The translations under genes and the position numbers were made by a program. A stretch of 41,959 nt of DNA, from NCBI GenBank assembly GCA_964561545.1, contig CAZLQF010000021.1, forward strand, positions 1 to 41,959, in the 5' to 3' direction. Under the pieces are notes generated by a model. That model was not told where the DNA came from and searched no databases. It saw only the letters and a program-made list of their open reading frames with translations. Position 1 is the stretch's first letter; each line of letters starts with the position of its first letter. Origin of the DNA: CAZLQF01 sp964561545 (GTDB lineage Bacteria; Bacteroidota; Bacteroidia; CAILMK01; CAYYUA01). Shown piece after piece: positions 1 to 9,211 of the stretch.

Positions 1-620
1 CATTCGGAAGTCTTAAAAGCTTGACCTAACTATTGTAAAAGTCAGGACATTTTACTTTTACGCTACCTATTCAAGTAAACTATTGATTACCAAAAATTTA
101 AATGTATAGAGATGAGGAGCTTTGAGTTTTCATTATTTTTGCTAAACCAGTTAACAGAATTATTCTTGAAATTAAGTGTTAAATGGAATGATTGTGGTCA
201 ACAAACAGCAATCATTAATCTTGTTTCAACTCCCTCTATGAAAAAGTATTTAGCCTTTTAGTATCTCGAAAGTTCGGGCTAATGTTCTTATAGCGCTCCC
301 CTCTGTAGAGAGCGCTATCATTCATTAGTCCATTTGTCATTTAATCAAAAATCCATTATAAATACAAAAAAACTGGCAGGCTTGTCCCCTAATAGTGTAA
401 ACTTAGGTTCCCGCTTTAACAGCATCCGAATTTGACAAAGCGTTTAGTTCTTTAGCATTTCTAATACAATCGAAAAGCCATCATTGATGCACCAAGAACA
501 ACCTTAACCATTGAAGATACCCAACAATAAGCAATTTATAACCTTGGAGCACCCCCGAAACCTAATACCTACCAAAAATGCAACCGCTCAATTCTAACAT
601 CTAATTGCCAACATCTATTT
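1..620. other. Non-coding stretch left of aroB
   Basis: I find no convincing gene on either strand of these 620 bases; stops are frequent in all frames. It holds one perfect 9-bp inverted repeat (290-318) and, at its right end, the -7-like promoter element of aroB. I looked for remnants of a divergent gene and found no recognisable protein similarity. Confidence 0.5.
290..318. repeat. Perfect 9-bp inverted repeat (hairpin)
   Basis: ATAGCGCTC at 290-298 is the exact reverse complement of GAGCGCTAT at 310-318, with an 11-base loop. No T-run follows on either strand, so it is not a classic intrinsic terminator. It could be the 3' structure of a transcript entering from the left or a DNA palindrome. 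Confidence 0.5.
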
Positions 621-623
621 TTG
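616..623 (+). promoter_or_regulatory. Bacteroidetes -7 element (TATTTTTG) at aroB
   Basis: TATTTTTG matches the Bacteroidetes sigma-ABfr -7 consensus TAnnTTTG exactly. No good TTTG -33 box is seen about 20 bp upstream. The element overlaps the TTG used as the aroB start, so either transcription begins inside the predicted 5' codons or the match is accidental. Confidence 0.35.
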
Positions 624-1679
624 CACAAAAACTTGCCTTCTAACATTATCAAAGGAAAACAGCCTCTCCAAGAATTTGGGCAGTGGCTCAACAAGCAGCG
701 CTTTTCCAGCGTTTTTGTTTTAGCAGACACCAATACCACAGAAGAATGCTTTTCAGCAATAGAACCTTGGCTTGAGGAACAACCGGTCAATGGCCTTTTA
801 CAAATACCCCCTGGTGAAAACAACAAAACCCTCTATTGCTGCGAAGATATTTGGGATGAAATGCTCAAAAATGGCGCAGACCGCCAATCCCTGTTGATTA
901 ACCTTGGTGGCGGAGTTGTTTGTGACATGGGCGGTTTTGTGGCCTCAACGTTTAATAGGGGTATCAAATTTGTCAATATACCCACCACGCTTTTAGCAAT
1001 GGTTGATGCAGCCCATGGGGGAAAAACAGGTATCAATTTCAGAGGTGCTAAAAATCAATTGGGAACTTTCCAGGAACCTTTGAAAACGGTTATTCAACCT
1101 GAATTTTTAGCTACCTTAGAGGATCGGGATTTCAATGCCGGTTTAGCCGAAATGATCAAACATGCTTTAATTGGGGATCCGGGTCTGTGGGAAACCTTAA
1201 AATCCGTCCATCCGAACAACCGTGATGAAATTTCACCTCATATAGAGGCTTCCCTTCAAGTAAAACAGCGCATAACTAATGAAGACCCTGAAGAAAAAGG
1301 AGAACGCAAAAAACTGAATTTTGGCCATACCATAGGCCATGCCCTTGAAAGTTATTCACGTGAACATGATGAAAATCCTCTAATACACGGAGAAGCGGTT
1401 GCCCTTGGCATGATGGTGGAGACCCAATTATCCCTTGAAGTAACCACATTGTCCCAGGAAGCATGTGAGGAAATTAAAGCCACTCTATTTAGACATTTCC
1501 CGGATTATAAATTATCAAAGCATTCCATTGCAACCGTAATAGACTTTATGAAAAGCGATAAAAAAAACCGCGACCATAAGATCAATTTTACTTTATTGGA
1601 AATGCCCGGAGTAGCCTCCATAGACCATTATATGGAGGACGAGACCATTGAAAATGTTTTAGCAAAAATCCTAACTTAA
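621..1679 (+). CDS. aroB: 3-dehydroquinate synthase
   Basis: AroB converts DAHP to 3-dehydroquinate in the cytoplasm, the second step of the shikimate pathway, using NAD and a divalent metal. The 352-aa protein has the family blocks in order: the NAD-binding GGGVVCDMGGF (about residue 97), IPTTLLAMVDAAHGGKTGIN (about 120-140), GLAEMIKHALIGD with metal-binding Glu, NFGHTIGHALES and HGEAVALGM with metal-binding His. Length is normal. The start is a TTG at 621. No ATG lies in frame upstream and the protein needs residues from about here, but this TTG sits inside a -7-like promoter element, so the 5' end is uncertain by a few codons. It is followed after 133 bp by aroA and then aroC, making a shikimate gene cluster. 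Confidence 0.95.
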   Translation: MHKNLPSNIIKGKQPLQEFGQWLNKQRFSSVFVLADTNTTEECFSAIEPWLEEQPVNGLLQIPPGENNKTLYCCEDIWDEMLKNGADRQSLLINLGGGVVCDMGGFVASTFNRGIKFVNIPTTLLAMVDAAHGGKTGINFRGAKNQLGTFQEPLKTVIQPEFLATLEDRDFNAGLAEMIKHALIGDPGLWETLKSVHPNNRDEISPHIEASLQVKQRITNEDPEEKGERKKLNFGHTIGHALESYSREHDENPLIHGEAVALGMMVETQLSLEVTTLSQEACEEIKATLFRHFPDYKLSKHSIATVIDFMKSDKKNRDHKINFTLLEMPGVASIDHYMEDETIENVLAKILT

Positions 1680-1812
1680 AAATGTCATTAAACCAAATAA
1701 GTGGTAAGCCATCGACAGGAATGAAGAATAACCAAAGAGGAATTTGAAATGGCTAATTACCAACTTTTATTTTCAAAAGCTTTAATTTAAATTCTGCCAT
1801 CAAAACCCGATC

Positions 1813-3054
1813 ATGCCAACCTATTTAAACATCCCCGAAGCCCCTGAGACTTTACAGGGCACTGTAGACCTACCATCTTCCAAAAGCTTAAGCAACAGGG
1901 CATTGATCTTCGAAGCATTGGCCAAGCATGATTTAAACCTTCAAAATTTATCTCATGCCCAAGACACCCAACTGCTTGAAAGTTTGCTTGCATCTCAGCA
2001 AGAGACCTTAGATTGCCGCAATTCAGGGACTGTGATGCGGTTTTTAACAGCCTATTTTGCCATTAAAAAAGGCCATAAAAGCCTGACCGGACATGAGCGC
2101 ATGAAAGAACGCCCCATTGGCGAACTTGTTAGGGCCCTTTCGCAGTTAGGGGCCAGCATTCAATACCTGGAAAGAAAAGGTTACCCGCCCATCGAAATTC
2201 ATGGGAGGCCACTCAAAGGGGGAATGGTAGAACTCGATGCTTCTATTAGTAGTCAATTTGTGACAGCCCTATTGCTCATTGCACCCTTTATGGAAAAGGG
2301 CATTCATTTAAAATTTACCGGCATTCCAGTATCTCGTCCCTATTTTATGATGACTGTTAAAATGCTCGAGTATTACAATGTAAAAGTGAACCAACAATCC
2401 AATGAAATTCAGGTGAGGCCTAAAACCTCCATCAAGCCCAAATCACTTAATATTGAAGGGGATTGGTCTGCAGCCGCAAATTGGATGGCCCTTTCAACGG
2501 TTTTTCCGGGAAGTAACCTTCAATTAAAACCGCTTCTAAAAAGTAGTTGGCAGGGAGACCAAGCCATTATTGATTTTTTGTTCAGTTTTGGACTTGAAAC
2601 CAAATTTGACGAGGAAAAAAATTTAATAGTGATGTCCCATAACAAACGTCCAGATTCACTTGAAAGCTTAATGACCGATCATCCGGATCTGGTCCAAACT
2701 TTGGCTGTTCTATGCACCATCCATCAAATTCCATTTGTCTTTCAAGGCCTGCAATCACTGCGCATTAAGGAAACTGACCGCATAGAAGCACTGAAACAAG
2801 AATTACAAAAAACAGGGGCTCAAGTTCATACGGGCGAGGATTATTTAAGTTGTGAGCATTATGAACCCATTCCAACCCAACCTATCTATATCAAGACTTA
2901 TGAAGACCATCGGATGGCCATGAGCTTTGGTTTAATGGCTGCTAATCATCCCAATGTTTGGATCGAAAACCCGGGAGTAGTCCATAAATCGTACCCGAAT
3001 TTCTGGGAAAGCTTAGCAAACGTTGGATTCAAAACAAACCTGCAAAAAGCTTAA
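1813..3054 (+). CDS. aroA: 3-phosphoshikimate 1-carboxyvinyltransferase (EPSP synthase)
   Basis: AroA joins phosphoenolpyruvate to shikimate-3-phosphate to give EPSP, the sixth shikimate step. The 413-aa protein shows the N-terminal LPSSKSLSNRALIFEAL motif with the substrate-binding Lys, Ser and Arg, the PEP-site loop NSGTVMRF near residue 70, RMKERPIGELV, the LDASISSQFVTALL block, LRIKETDRIEAL near residue 315 and YEDHRMAMSFG near 365. The PEP-site loop reads N-S-G-T-V-M-R rather than the N-A-G-T-A-M-R of the E. coli enzyme; its functional meaning is not known from this sequence. Start ATG at 1813. It lies between aroB and aroC, with only 24 bp to aroC, so the two are probably co-transcribed. 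Confidence 0.95.
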   Translation: MPTYLNIPEAPETLQGTVDLPSSKSLSNRALIFEALAKHDLNLQNLSHAQDTQLLESLLASQQETLDCRNSGTVMRFLTAYFAIKKGHKSLTGHERMKERPIGELVRALSQLGASIQYLERKGYPPIEIHGRPLKGGMVELDASISSQFVTALLLIAPFMEKGIHLKFTGIPVSRPYFMMTVKMLEYYNVKVNQQSNEIQVRPKTSIKPKSLNIEGDWSAAANWMALSTVFPGSNLQLKPLLKSSWQGDQAIIDFLFSFGLETKFDEEKNLIVMSHNKRPDSLESLMTDHPDLVQTLAVLCTIHQIPFVFQGLQSLRIKETDRIEALKQELQKTGAQVHTGEDYLSCEHYEPIPTQPIYIKTYEDHRMAMSFGLMAANHPNVWIENPGVVHKSYPNFWESLANVGFKTNLQKA

Positions 3055-3078
3055 CTTTATACCTTTAAAACCAAGTCA

Positions 3079-4161
3079 ATGGCAGGCAATACTTTTGGCA
3101 ACGTATTTCAAATAACCACTTTCGGAGAATCTCATGGTAAAAGCATGGGTGTAATAATTGATGGATGCCCTGCAGGCCTTACCATTAACGAAGATTTAAT
3201 AGCAGAAGAATTGGCAAGAAGGAAGCCAGGTCAGTCAAAATTAACTTCCCAACGTAAAGAGAATGAGGCTTTTGAAATCCAATCCGGGGTTTTGGAGGGA
3301 AAAACCATAGGAACCCCCATTGCCATTAACATCCCCAATAAAGATGCCCGCTCAAGAGACTACGACCGCTTTAAGAATGTCTACCGCCCATCCCACGCTG
3401 ATTATACCTATGAGCAAAAGTATGGCATTCGAGACCACCTCGGAGGTGGAAGAGCCTCGGCCCGTGAAACAGCGAATTGGGTAGCTGCTGGTGCCATCGC
3501 TAAAATGCTTTTAAATACGCACGGCATATTCGTAAAGGCTTATGTAGATCAAATCGGCAAGGTCCACTTAGATAAAGCTTATCAGGAACTCAACCTTGAA
3601 CACTGTGAAGCAAATACTGTAAGATGCCCTGATGAGCCAATTGCCCAGGAAATGATCGATGAAATCGAGGCAGCCAGAAGCGATAAGGACAGCATTGGAG
3701 GCTCAATTGTTAGCATCATTAAAAACACACCAACTGGTTTGGGCGAGCCTGTTTTTCATAAGTTGGAAGCAGACCTGGCTCAAGCCATGATGAGCATAAA
3801 CGCCAGCAAGGGATTTGAAATCGGATCCGGATTTGATGCTCCCAATATGCGAGGTTCCCAGCACAATGATCAATTCATTACCGACAATGGAGCCATAAGA
3901 ACCAAATCCAATGCTTCGGGGGGCATTCAAGGCGGCATTAGCAATGGTGAAGATATTTATTGCAGGACCGCGTTCAAACCGGTTGCTACCATTGCACAGA
4001 CACAAAATACGGTTGATCAGGAAGGCAATACCGTAGAATTAGAAGGCAAAGGGCGCCACGACCCGTGTGTAGTTCCAAGGGCTGTTCCAATAGTAGAAGC
4101 TATGACGGCTTTGGTAATAGCCGATCATTTGCTCTTAAAAAGCCTCAATAAGCTGGATTAG
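3079..4161 (+). CDS. aroC: Chorismate synthase
   Basis: AroC eliminates phosphate from EPSP to give chorismate, the last shikimate step, with reduced FMN as cofactor. The 360-aa protein begins with GNTFGNVFQITTFGESHGK, a family signature, followed by RRKPGQSKLTSQRKE, the HADYTYEQKYGIRDHLGGGR region, ARETANWVAAGA, GFEIGSGF, NASGGIQGGISNGE and GRHDPCVVPRAVPIVEAM. These cover the FMN and substrate sites, and length is typical. It is the third gene of the aroB-aroA-aroC cluster, so three of the seven common shikimate steps are encoded together. The stop is 13 bp from that of the convergent cinA gene; I see no clear hairpin terminator in the gap. Confidence 0.97.
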   Translation: MAGNTFGNVFQITTFGESHGKSMGVIIDGCPAGLTINEDLIAEELARRKPGQSKLTSQRKENEAFEIQSGVLEGKTIGTPIAINIPNKDARSRDYDRFKNVYRPSHADYTYEQKYGIRDHLGGGRASARETANWVAAGAIAKMLLNTHGIFVKAYVDQIGKVHLDKAYQELNLEHCEANTVRCPDEPIAQEMIDEIEAARSDKDSIGGSIVSIIKNTPTGLGEPVFHKLEADLAQAMMSINASKGFEIGSGFDAPNMRGSQHNDQFITDNGAIRTKSNASGGIQGGISNGEDIYCRTAFKPVATIAQTQNTVDQEGNTVELEGKGRHDPCVVPRAVPIVEAMTALVIADHLLLKSLNKLD

Positions 4162-4174
4162 CCAATAGATAAAC

Positions 4175-5434
4175 CTACCTGAAGCGAATAGGTTCATGCC
4201 CAAGCATGAGCCTTCTAAGCATGTCAAGGGCCAAAACCGATGTAAGGTGAATGTTTTTGAAGCGATCCTTGGTAAAGTGGTAGCATTCAGAATGAATTTG
4301 CTCCTTGCTTCCAGCTGCAATCCATACAGTTCCTACTGGTTTTTCAGAATTACCACCGTATGGCCCCATAATGCCACTTGTTGCAATGGCGTAATCAGTG
4401 TGAAGTTGGTTAATGGATCCTTGCACCATTTGTTGTACCGTTGATTCACTAACCGCTCCATCTTCCTTTAAAGTACTGGCTGAAACTTGTAACATGTTCA
4501 TCTTGATCTCATTGGAATAGGATAAAATACTACCTTTGTAATAAGCTGATGAACCGGAAATGGAAGTAATTTGATGGGCAAGGTACCCTCCGGTGCAACT
4601 TTCGGCAGTTGCCACAGTGGCATTTTTAGCTTTAAGTAAATGGCCAACAGCGTTGGACAAGGATTCATCATCATAACCAAAAATGTAATCCCCTACCCTA
4701 TTTTGTAATTCATCAAAAATGGGTTCTAAGGCCTCTTCAAACTCCCTTTGGTCGTAATTGGTACCGCTAAACCTCAATTTAACGGTGCCCAGGCTGGGTA
4801 AGTAAGCCATTTTAATAGGGGATGGTAACTTTTCCTCCAAATCGCTAATGCTATTTGCAAGTACCGCTTCCCGAATACCAACTGTCAGGACGCTTTTATG
4901 AATGACTGGCGAAAGGTTGAATTTCGATTTCAAAAACGGGATCAATTGAAACTCCACCAGGTACTTAACTTCATCCGGGATGCCCGGAAAAGCAGCGATG
5001 TATTTTTGATTGATTTCCATTACCAATCCCGGCACCGTGCCTCTTTTGTTGGTCAAAACGGTGGCACCCTCAGGTATATCAGCATTGCCTTCCCGAGTTC
5101 GTTGTTGAGCCGTTACTTGATTGCCATAATAGCTTGCCAATGAATTCAAGGCCTCCTCACTATAAACAATGGGTTTACCTGCAATTTGGGCCAACACATC
5201 CTTGGTCAGGTCATCATTGGTAGGGCCCAATCCACCCGTGGTTATTACTACATCAGCATGATCCAGCGCATCTTTGATTTGCTGCTCAATAATAGGTGAG
5301 TCATCCGAAATTATGCGGATTTCGTTAATAGCAATGCCTACTTCGTTGAGCTGGCGGGCAATAAAACTGGCATTGATATCCTGGGTAGCCCCGTTTAAAA
5401 TTTCATTGCCAATGATGATGAGTTGAGCCTTCAT
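4175..5434 (-). CDS. cinA: CinA-like protein: molybdopterin-binding-fold domain plus nicotinamide-nucleotide amidase domain
   Basis: The 419-aa protein has two domains. Residues about 1-170 form the MoaB/MogA-like fold with IIGNEILNGATQDINA and the TTGGLGPTNDD motif. Residues about 260-415 form the CinA_C (PncC) domain with ATAESCTGGYLA, whose Ser is the usual catalytic residue, and ATSGIMGPYGG. The family recycles pyridine nucleotides by deamidating NMN; the N-terminal domain can have ADP-ribose pyrophosphatase activity. Despite the name (competence-inducible), nothing here ties it to DNA uptake. Start ATG at 5434, with a -7-like element 20 bp upstream. It is transcribed convergently with aroC. 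Confidence 0.93.
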   Translation of the reverse strand: MKAQLIIIGNEILNGATQDINASFIARQLNEVGIAINEIRIISDDSPIIEQQIKDALDHADVVITTGGLGPTNDDLTKDVLAQIAGKPIVYSEEALNSLASYYGNQVTAQQRTREGNADIPEGATVLTNKRGTVPGLVMEINQKYIAAFPGIPDEVKYLVEFQLIPFLKSKFNLSPVIHKSVLTVGIREAVLANSISDLEEKLPSPIKMAYLPSLGTVKLRFSGTNYDQREFEEALEPIFDELQNRVGDYIFGYDDESLSNAVGHLLKAKNATVATAESCTGGYLAHQITSISGSSAYYKGSILSYSNEIKMNMLQVSASTLKEDGAVSESTVQQMVQGSINQLHTDYAIATSGIMGPYGGNSEKPVGTVWIAAGSKEQIHSECYHFTKDRFKNIHLTSVLALDMLRRLMLGHEPIRFR

Positions 5435-5747
5435 GAATAATGTTTATTTAAGGCAAAAGTAATAAGATTAAACATTGCTATTACCTCAAACCCTCTTTAT
5501 CAATGTTATTTAGGTTGAAAAGATAATACCCTTTATTCCTGAAACTTTGAACCCTTGAAAAGTTCATACCCGAGCAATTAGCATTTTAATGTTGTTATTT
5601 AATCATTGTAAGATGCTTTGAGAGATCCAAAACTCATTGGTAACAATCAAACCTCATTATTAGGTAATGCTCAAAACGGACGGATTGATTAACCTCTTAT
5701 GCCTTGTATCTTTTGCATATTATTAAATGTCTTGTATGTAAACCAAT
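5435..5747. other. Intergenic stretch between cinA and lptD
   Basis: These 313 AT-rich bases hold the probable cinA promoter at the left end and the 3' flank of lptD at the right. I see no ORF, hairpin terminator or RNA gene in it. Confidence 0.5.
5454..5461 (-). promoter_or_regulatory. -7 element upstream of cinA
   Basis: On the minus strand this reads TACTTTTG, an exact match to TAnnTTTG, 20 bp upstream of the cinA ATG. No good -33 TTTG at the usual spacing is visible. Confidence 0.4.
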
Positions 5748-8315
5748 CTACTGATCATAAAATTCCTCTTTCTTTTCAAACTTGACGTCCTGAAGTACGT
5801 TGGATTTAACATTGATCTTGAAGGCATAGCGCTGCCTGCTACCAAAAGGCAGCCAATTCATGCTCATTTCCCAGCAATGAAGATCCCTGTGGATATCCAG
5901 TGACGTGGTTGTTAACTTATCGGAATCGAAGTCATAACCGGAGTTGAAGCCAATTTTCCACTTATCAGTAAGTTTCAGGTTACCCGAAAAGTTAGCAGTT
6001 TGATTGATCCTTGCTTCCCGATTGGGGTTTGGTTGATTGTAGGATAAGCTATACCGCAAACTTAAATCCCATGGAACACTGAAATCCACGTAATATTGGG
6101 AATGGGGTGCGGGATAAATAGGGCCTTGCATGGGTTGCTTTTTGGGATCTTCCCCTTTTAGAACCTCCGGATTCAAGGAAGTATTAAGTGATAAGTTCGC
6201 ATTGGTTAGTTTTCCAAGCTTACCGCTTTCTTTAATAGCAAATTGGTCTACATAAGTATCGCTAGTTCTGTTGTATTGGTAAGGATTCAAGGTTCCACTT
6301 CCTTGCAAATTTATTTGATCAAACAGCGTAGTTCGGAAAGAGAAATTAACATTACTTAGGCTCATGGTATCCTTAAAAATATCGTATCGAGTGCTTACAT
6401 TGAAGGATTCAATGAGTTTGATCTTTTTGGTTTCCTTACTGGTATCACTTTTATTACGTACCTTCATTTCAAGGTTGTTTTGGACGCTAAAATTGATCGC
6501 ACCACTTCGTCCTTGGCCCGGAGTTCCAAATAGATTGGAATTGCCCGCATAAAGGTTGTAGGTTTTAATGTTGCCTTCACCTGTTCTTCTGGTTTTGTAA
6601 ATATTGTGTTTAGGTTTGCTGAAATCAGGTGTATAAGTAAAACCAATGTTAGGGGTCATTACATGACGAATAGCCCGGATGCCTAATTCATTAATGTTAA
6701 ACATGCCATAAAGCCGGGTTTTAAGGTCTGCTGAAAAGTTGTACCCACGAAAACTGTAAAAGCCGCTTTCCTGCCTATCTAAAACAGTATCCTGTTCTTC
6801 ATTGTATACTTGTCTTGTTCGCTCAAAGTAATTGTATTCTGTATAATTGATAGAAGGATTCAGGCTGAAGTACTTGAATAAGCTTAGGCTCGTACTAATT
6901 GGAACCGAATGCTTGAGGCCATAATCCATGCCTTGCAGAGAACCGGGAAATGAAAATAAAGTATCGTAGGTATTAAGCGTGTTCTTAAAATTCATCCGGT
7001 AGCGTAAGTTAAAATTGCTTAATACATCGAGGTCTGAATTGGAAAAAGGTCGCATTCGGTCCATATTGATATTGCCTGTAGGCAATTGGACTGATAACTT
7101 GCCGGTTTGGAGGTTTTGACTGTGATTGGCGGAGGCGCTCAATTGGAACGGGAGTGCTCTGAAGCTGGTGCTATAATTGATAGATGAATTCAAATTACTT
7201 TTAACAATATCACTGACATTCTTGGATGTATTGCGGAGCGTATTTCTTTGTGCAATATTAACGTCTGCACTAAAAGAAGAATTCGGCCTTGCTTTCGGAT
7301 CCTGCTGATGCCGCCATTTAATTCTCATCTCCCGCTCCTCTCTGAAATCCGGGCTTTCCCTGTCCCCAAATTTAGAAACCCCGTACCTGAACCTTAATTG
7401 GCCATTGAACCGGTACCGCTCGGCATAACGCATCCTTGTGTTGGTAAGCCAACTTCCCTTGGTGTAAATATCACCTGTGAGCGTGAGATCAAAATTATCA
7501 CTGATGCCAAAGTAATATCCGCCACCTTCAAGAAAAAACCCTCGGTCCCGGCTTTCTCCATAGCCTGGAAGGATCAAACCCGATGATTGACGGCCACCAC
7601 TTGGAAAAAAACCAAAAGGCAAATAAGCCGGAATCGGAACATCCTCTAAAACAAGGTTAGCTGGCCCCGATACAATTTTATCCTTGGGAATGGCTTTGAT
7701 TTTATTAGCTTTTATGTAAAAATGCGGATGATCCTTATCACAAGTGGTGTATTTGGCATGGCTGGCAAATATCACATCCCTTTGATCCTTTTTAACTTCT
7801 TCGCCATGGATGTAACCTTCATTTTTCTTGGTCTTCAGCCCATGAAGTTTACCTTTTTTTGACTGAAAATTGTACAAAATACTGTCCGCATCATATTTTT
7901 GTTCGTCATCTTGAAATTTTGGAAATTGATCGCCTTTACCAGTTGAATCCCTTAAAGGCTGGGCATAAACGTTATTGTTCTGCCAATTCATATAAATTTT
8001 GCCGGATTCCAGGTTCATGTCTTTGTAGTTAACCTTGCCCTTGTTATACAAATAGGCTCGTTGCTCTTCCAGCTTAAAAAGGATTGAATCCTTTGCCTGG
8101 TATTCTACAGGCGCATCAACTGCCGATTCACTAAGGTTAAGGGTGTCTTCTGCAGTCAGGGTAGTGTCTTGGGCCAAGGAATCCTTTGAAGCCTTTGATT
8201 TTTTGGTTGCCATAGTATCGGCATCATTACTGGCTTCTTGCCCTAATGATTGGCCCGGCCATTGAAATAGTAAAATTAGACTGAATAACAGAAATTTATG
8301 TAGATTAAATTCCAA
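5748..8315 (-). CDS. lptD: Putative LPS assembly outer-membrane protein LptD (OstA-like)
   Basis: LptD is the outer-membrane barrel that inserts lipopolysaccharide at the cell surface, working with LptE and the periplasmic LptA bridge. From the TTG at 8315 the protein is 855 aa with a signal peptide of about 25 residues (MEFNLHKFLLFSLILLF...). An N-terminal periplasmic OstA/LptA-like region (about residues 70-230) contains TTCDKDHPHFYIKA and leads to PIPAYLPFGFFP, a segment typical of LptD. The rest alternates aromatic and polar residues as expected of a large beta-barrel. Reading is open up to a TTG at 8360, which would add 15 residues before the signal peptide; I prefer 8315 because the signal sequence then begins normally. 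It is divergent from the amidase gene. Bacteroidetes LptD differs from the proteobacterial form, so the call is by family. Confidence 0.85.
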   Translation of the reverse strand: MEFNLHKFLLFSLILLFQWPGQSLGQEASNDADTMATKKSKASKDSLAQDTTLTAEDTLNLSESAVDAPVEYQAKDSILFKLEEQRAYLYNKGKVNYKDMNLESGKIYMNWQNNNVYAQPLRDSTGKGDQFPKFQDDEQKYDADSILYNFQSKKGKLHGLKTKKNEGYIHGEEVKKDQRDVIFASHAKYTTCDKDHPHFYIKANKIKAIPKDKIVSGPANLVLEDVPIPAYLPFGFFPSGGRQSSGLILPGYGESRDRGFFLEGGGYYFGISDNFDLTLTGDIYTKGSWLTNTRMRYAERYRFNGQLRFRYGVSKFGDRESPDFREEREMRIKWRHQQDPKARPNSSFSADVNIAQRNTLRNTSKNVSDIVKSNLNSSINYSTSFRALPFQLSASANHSQNLQTGKLSVQLPTGNINMDRMRPFSNSDLDVLSNFNLRYRMNFKNTLNTYDTLFSFPGSLQGMDYGLKHSVPISTSLSLFKYFSLNPSINYTEYNYFERTRQVYNEEQDTVLDRQESGFYSFRGYNFSADLKTRLYGMFNINELGIRAIRHVMTPNIGFTYTPDFSKPKHNIYKTRRTGEGNIKTYNLYAGNSNLFGTPGQGRSGAINFSVQNNLEMKVRNKSDTSKETKKIKLIESFNVSTRYDIFKDTMSLSNVNFSFRTTLFDQINLQGSGTLNPYQYNRTSDTYVDQFAIKESGKLGKLTNANLSLNTSLNPEVLKGEDPKKQPMQGPIYPAPHSQYYVDFSVPWDLSLRYSLSYNQPNPNREARINQTANFSGNLKLTDKWKIGFNSGYDFDSDKLTTTSLDIHRDLHCWEMSMNWLPFGSRQRYAFKINVKSNVLQDVKFEKKEEFYDQ

Positions 8316-8332
8316 TAGGTCTTTATTTATAT

Positions 8333-8340
8333 TATTTTTG
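8333..8340 (+). promoter_or_regulatory. -7 element upstream of the amidase gene
   Basis: TATTTTTG is an exact TAnnTTTG match 40 bp before the amidase ATG, inside the short gap between the divergent lptD and amidase genes. The -33 box is not obvious. Confidence 0.45.
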
Positions 8341-8379
8341 CATTGCAGATCAACAATCAAAAACTAAGCCTTTTTGGTT

Positions 8380-9168
8380 ATGAAAGGATTTTTCATTGCA
8401 ACCTTGTGCTCCTTTGCCCTTGTCCTTACCTCTTTTGAGCCTGTTAACCCCAAAAAGTATACCGTAGATACTATTGTGATAGATCCCGGCCATGGTGGAA
8501 ATGATTCTGGTTGCCAAAGCAATGGGATATTTGAGAAAGACGTGGTTTTAGACATTGGATTAAAGTTGGGCAAAATTATAAAGGATAATCTACAAGGCGT
8601 TGAGGTTATCTATACCCGTAAAAAAGATAAGTTTCTGGAGCTATGGGAACGAGCAAAAATAGCCAATAAAAATGAGGCTGACGTTTTTATTTCCCTTCAT
8701 TGCAATGCTTCATCGGCATCACATGTAAAAGGTACCGAAACCTTCTGTATGGGAATCCATAAGTCTGAGGAAAACCTAAAAGTAGCCAAAAGGGAAAATT
8801 CAGTTGTTTTAATGGAAGACAACTACAAAGAACGTTACGATGGTTTTGACCCAACCTCGCCGGAAGGCCATATTATTTTCTCCTTAAACCAGGATGCCAA
8901 CCTTCAGCAAAGCTTAAAACTGGCTTCTAAAATACAACATCAGTTTAAAGAAAGGGTGAGCAGAAAGAACCGTGGGGTCAAGCAAGCAGGATTTGTAGTG
9001 CTTTGGAAAACCACCATGCCGAGTGTTTTAATCGAAGCCGGCTTCCTTACCAATCCTCACGAACGCAAGTACCTTACTTCAGAACTTGGCCAAACCTATA
9101 TTGCTTCTGGCATTTTTAGAGCAGTTCGAAATTATAAAGAAGCAATGGAAGGGAAACCTCAGGAATAG
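8380..9168 (+). CDS. N-acetylmuramoyl-L-alanine amidase (Amidase_3 family), secreted
   Basis: The enzyme cleaves the amide bond between MurNAc and the stem peptide of peptidoglycan, which is needed for cell separation. The 262-aa protein has an N-terminal signal segment (MKGFFIATLCSFALVLTS) and one zinc amidase domain from about residue 30 to the end. The zinc ligands are visible: His38 in IDPGHGG, Glu52 in FEKDVV and His107 in SLHCN; the catalytic Glu219 is in VLIEAGFLTN. No LysM or AMIN domain is attached. The start is ATG 8380; a TTG two codons upstream is also open but unnecessary. An MlaD gene follows after 43 bp, and this pairing is common in Bacteroidetes. Confidence 0.93.
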   Translation: MKGFFIATLCSFALVLTSFEPVNPKKYTVDTIVIDPGHGGNDSGCQSNGIFEKDVVLDIGLKLGKIIKDNLQGVEVIYTRKKDKFLELWERAKIANKNEADVFISLHCNASSASHVKGTETFCMGIHKSEENLKVAKRENSVVLMEDNYKERYDGFDPTSPEGHIIFSLNQDANLQQSLKLASKIQHQFKERVSRKNRGVKQAGFVVLWKTTMPSVLIEAGFLTNPHERKYLTSELGQTYIASGIFRAVRNYKEAMEGKPQE

Positions 9169-9187
9169 CGATTCATCAATTATTTTC

Positions 9188-9195
9188 TAATTTTG
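9188..9195 (+). promoter_or_regulatory. -7 element upstream of the MlaD gene
   Basis: TAATTTTG matches TAnnTTTG and lies 16 bp before the TTG start at 9212. It may give the MlaD gene its own transcript in addition to read-through from the amidase gene. Confidence 0.35.
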
Positions 9196-9211
9196 ACCAA
9201 AAACGTGGCTA

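Noticed and set aside
3703..4005. 100-codon minus-strand ORF in aroC
   Set aside because: Antisense to conserved chorismate synthase blocks.
4161..4175. Terminator between convergent aroC and cinA
   Set aside because: No stem with a T-run is visible in the 13-bp gap or just beyond it.
8316..8360. 15-residue upstream extension of LptD from a TTG at 8360
   Set aside because: It would put a long polar stretch before the signal peptide and cover the divergent amidase -7 element; 8315 gives a normal signal sequence.
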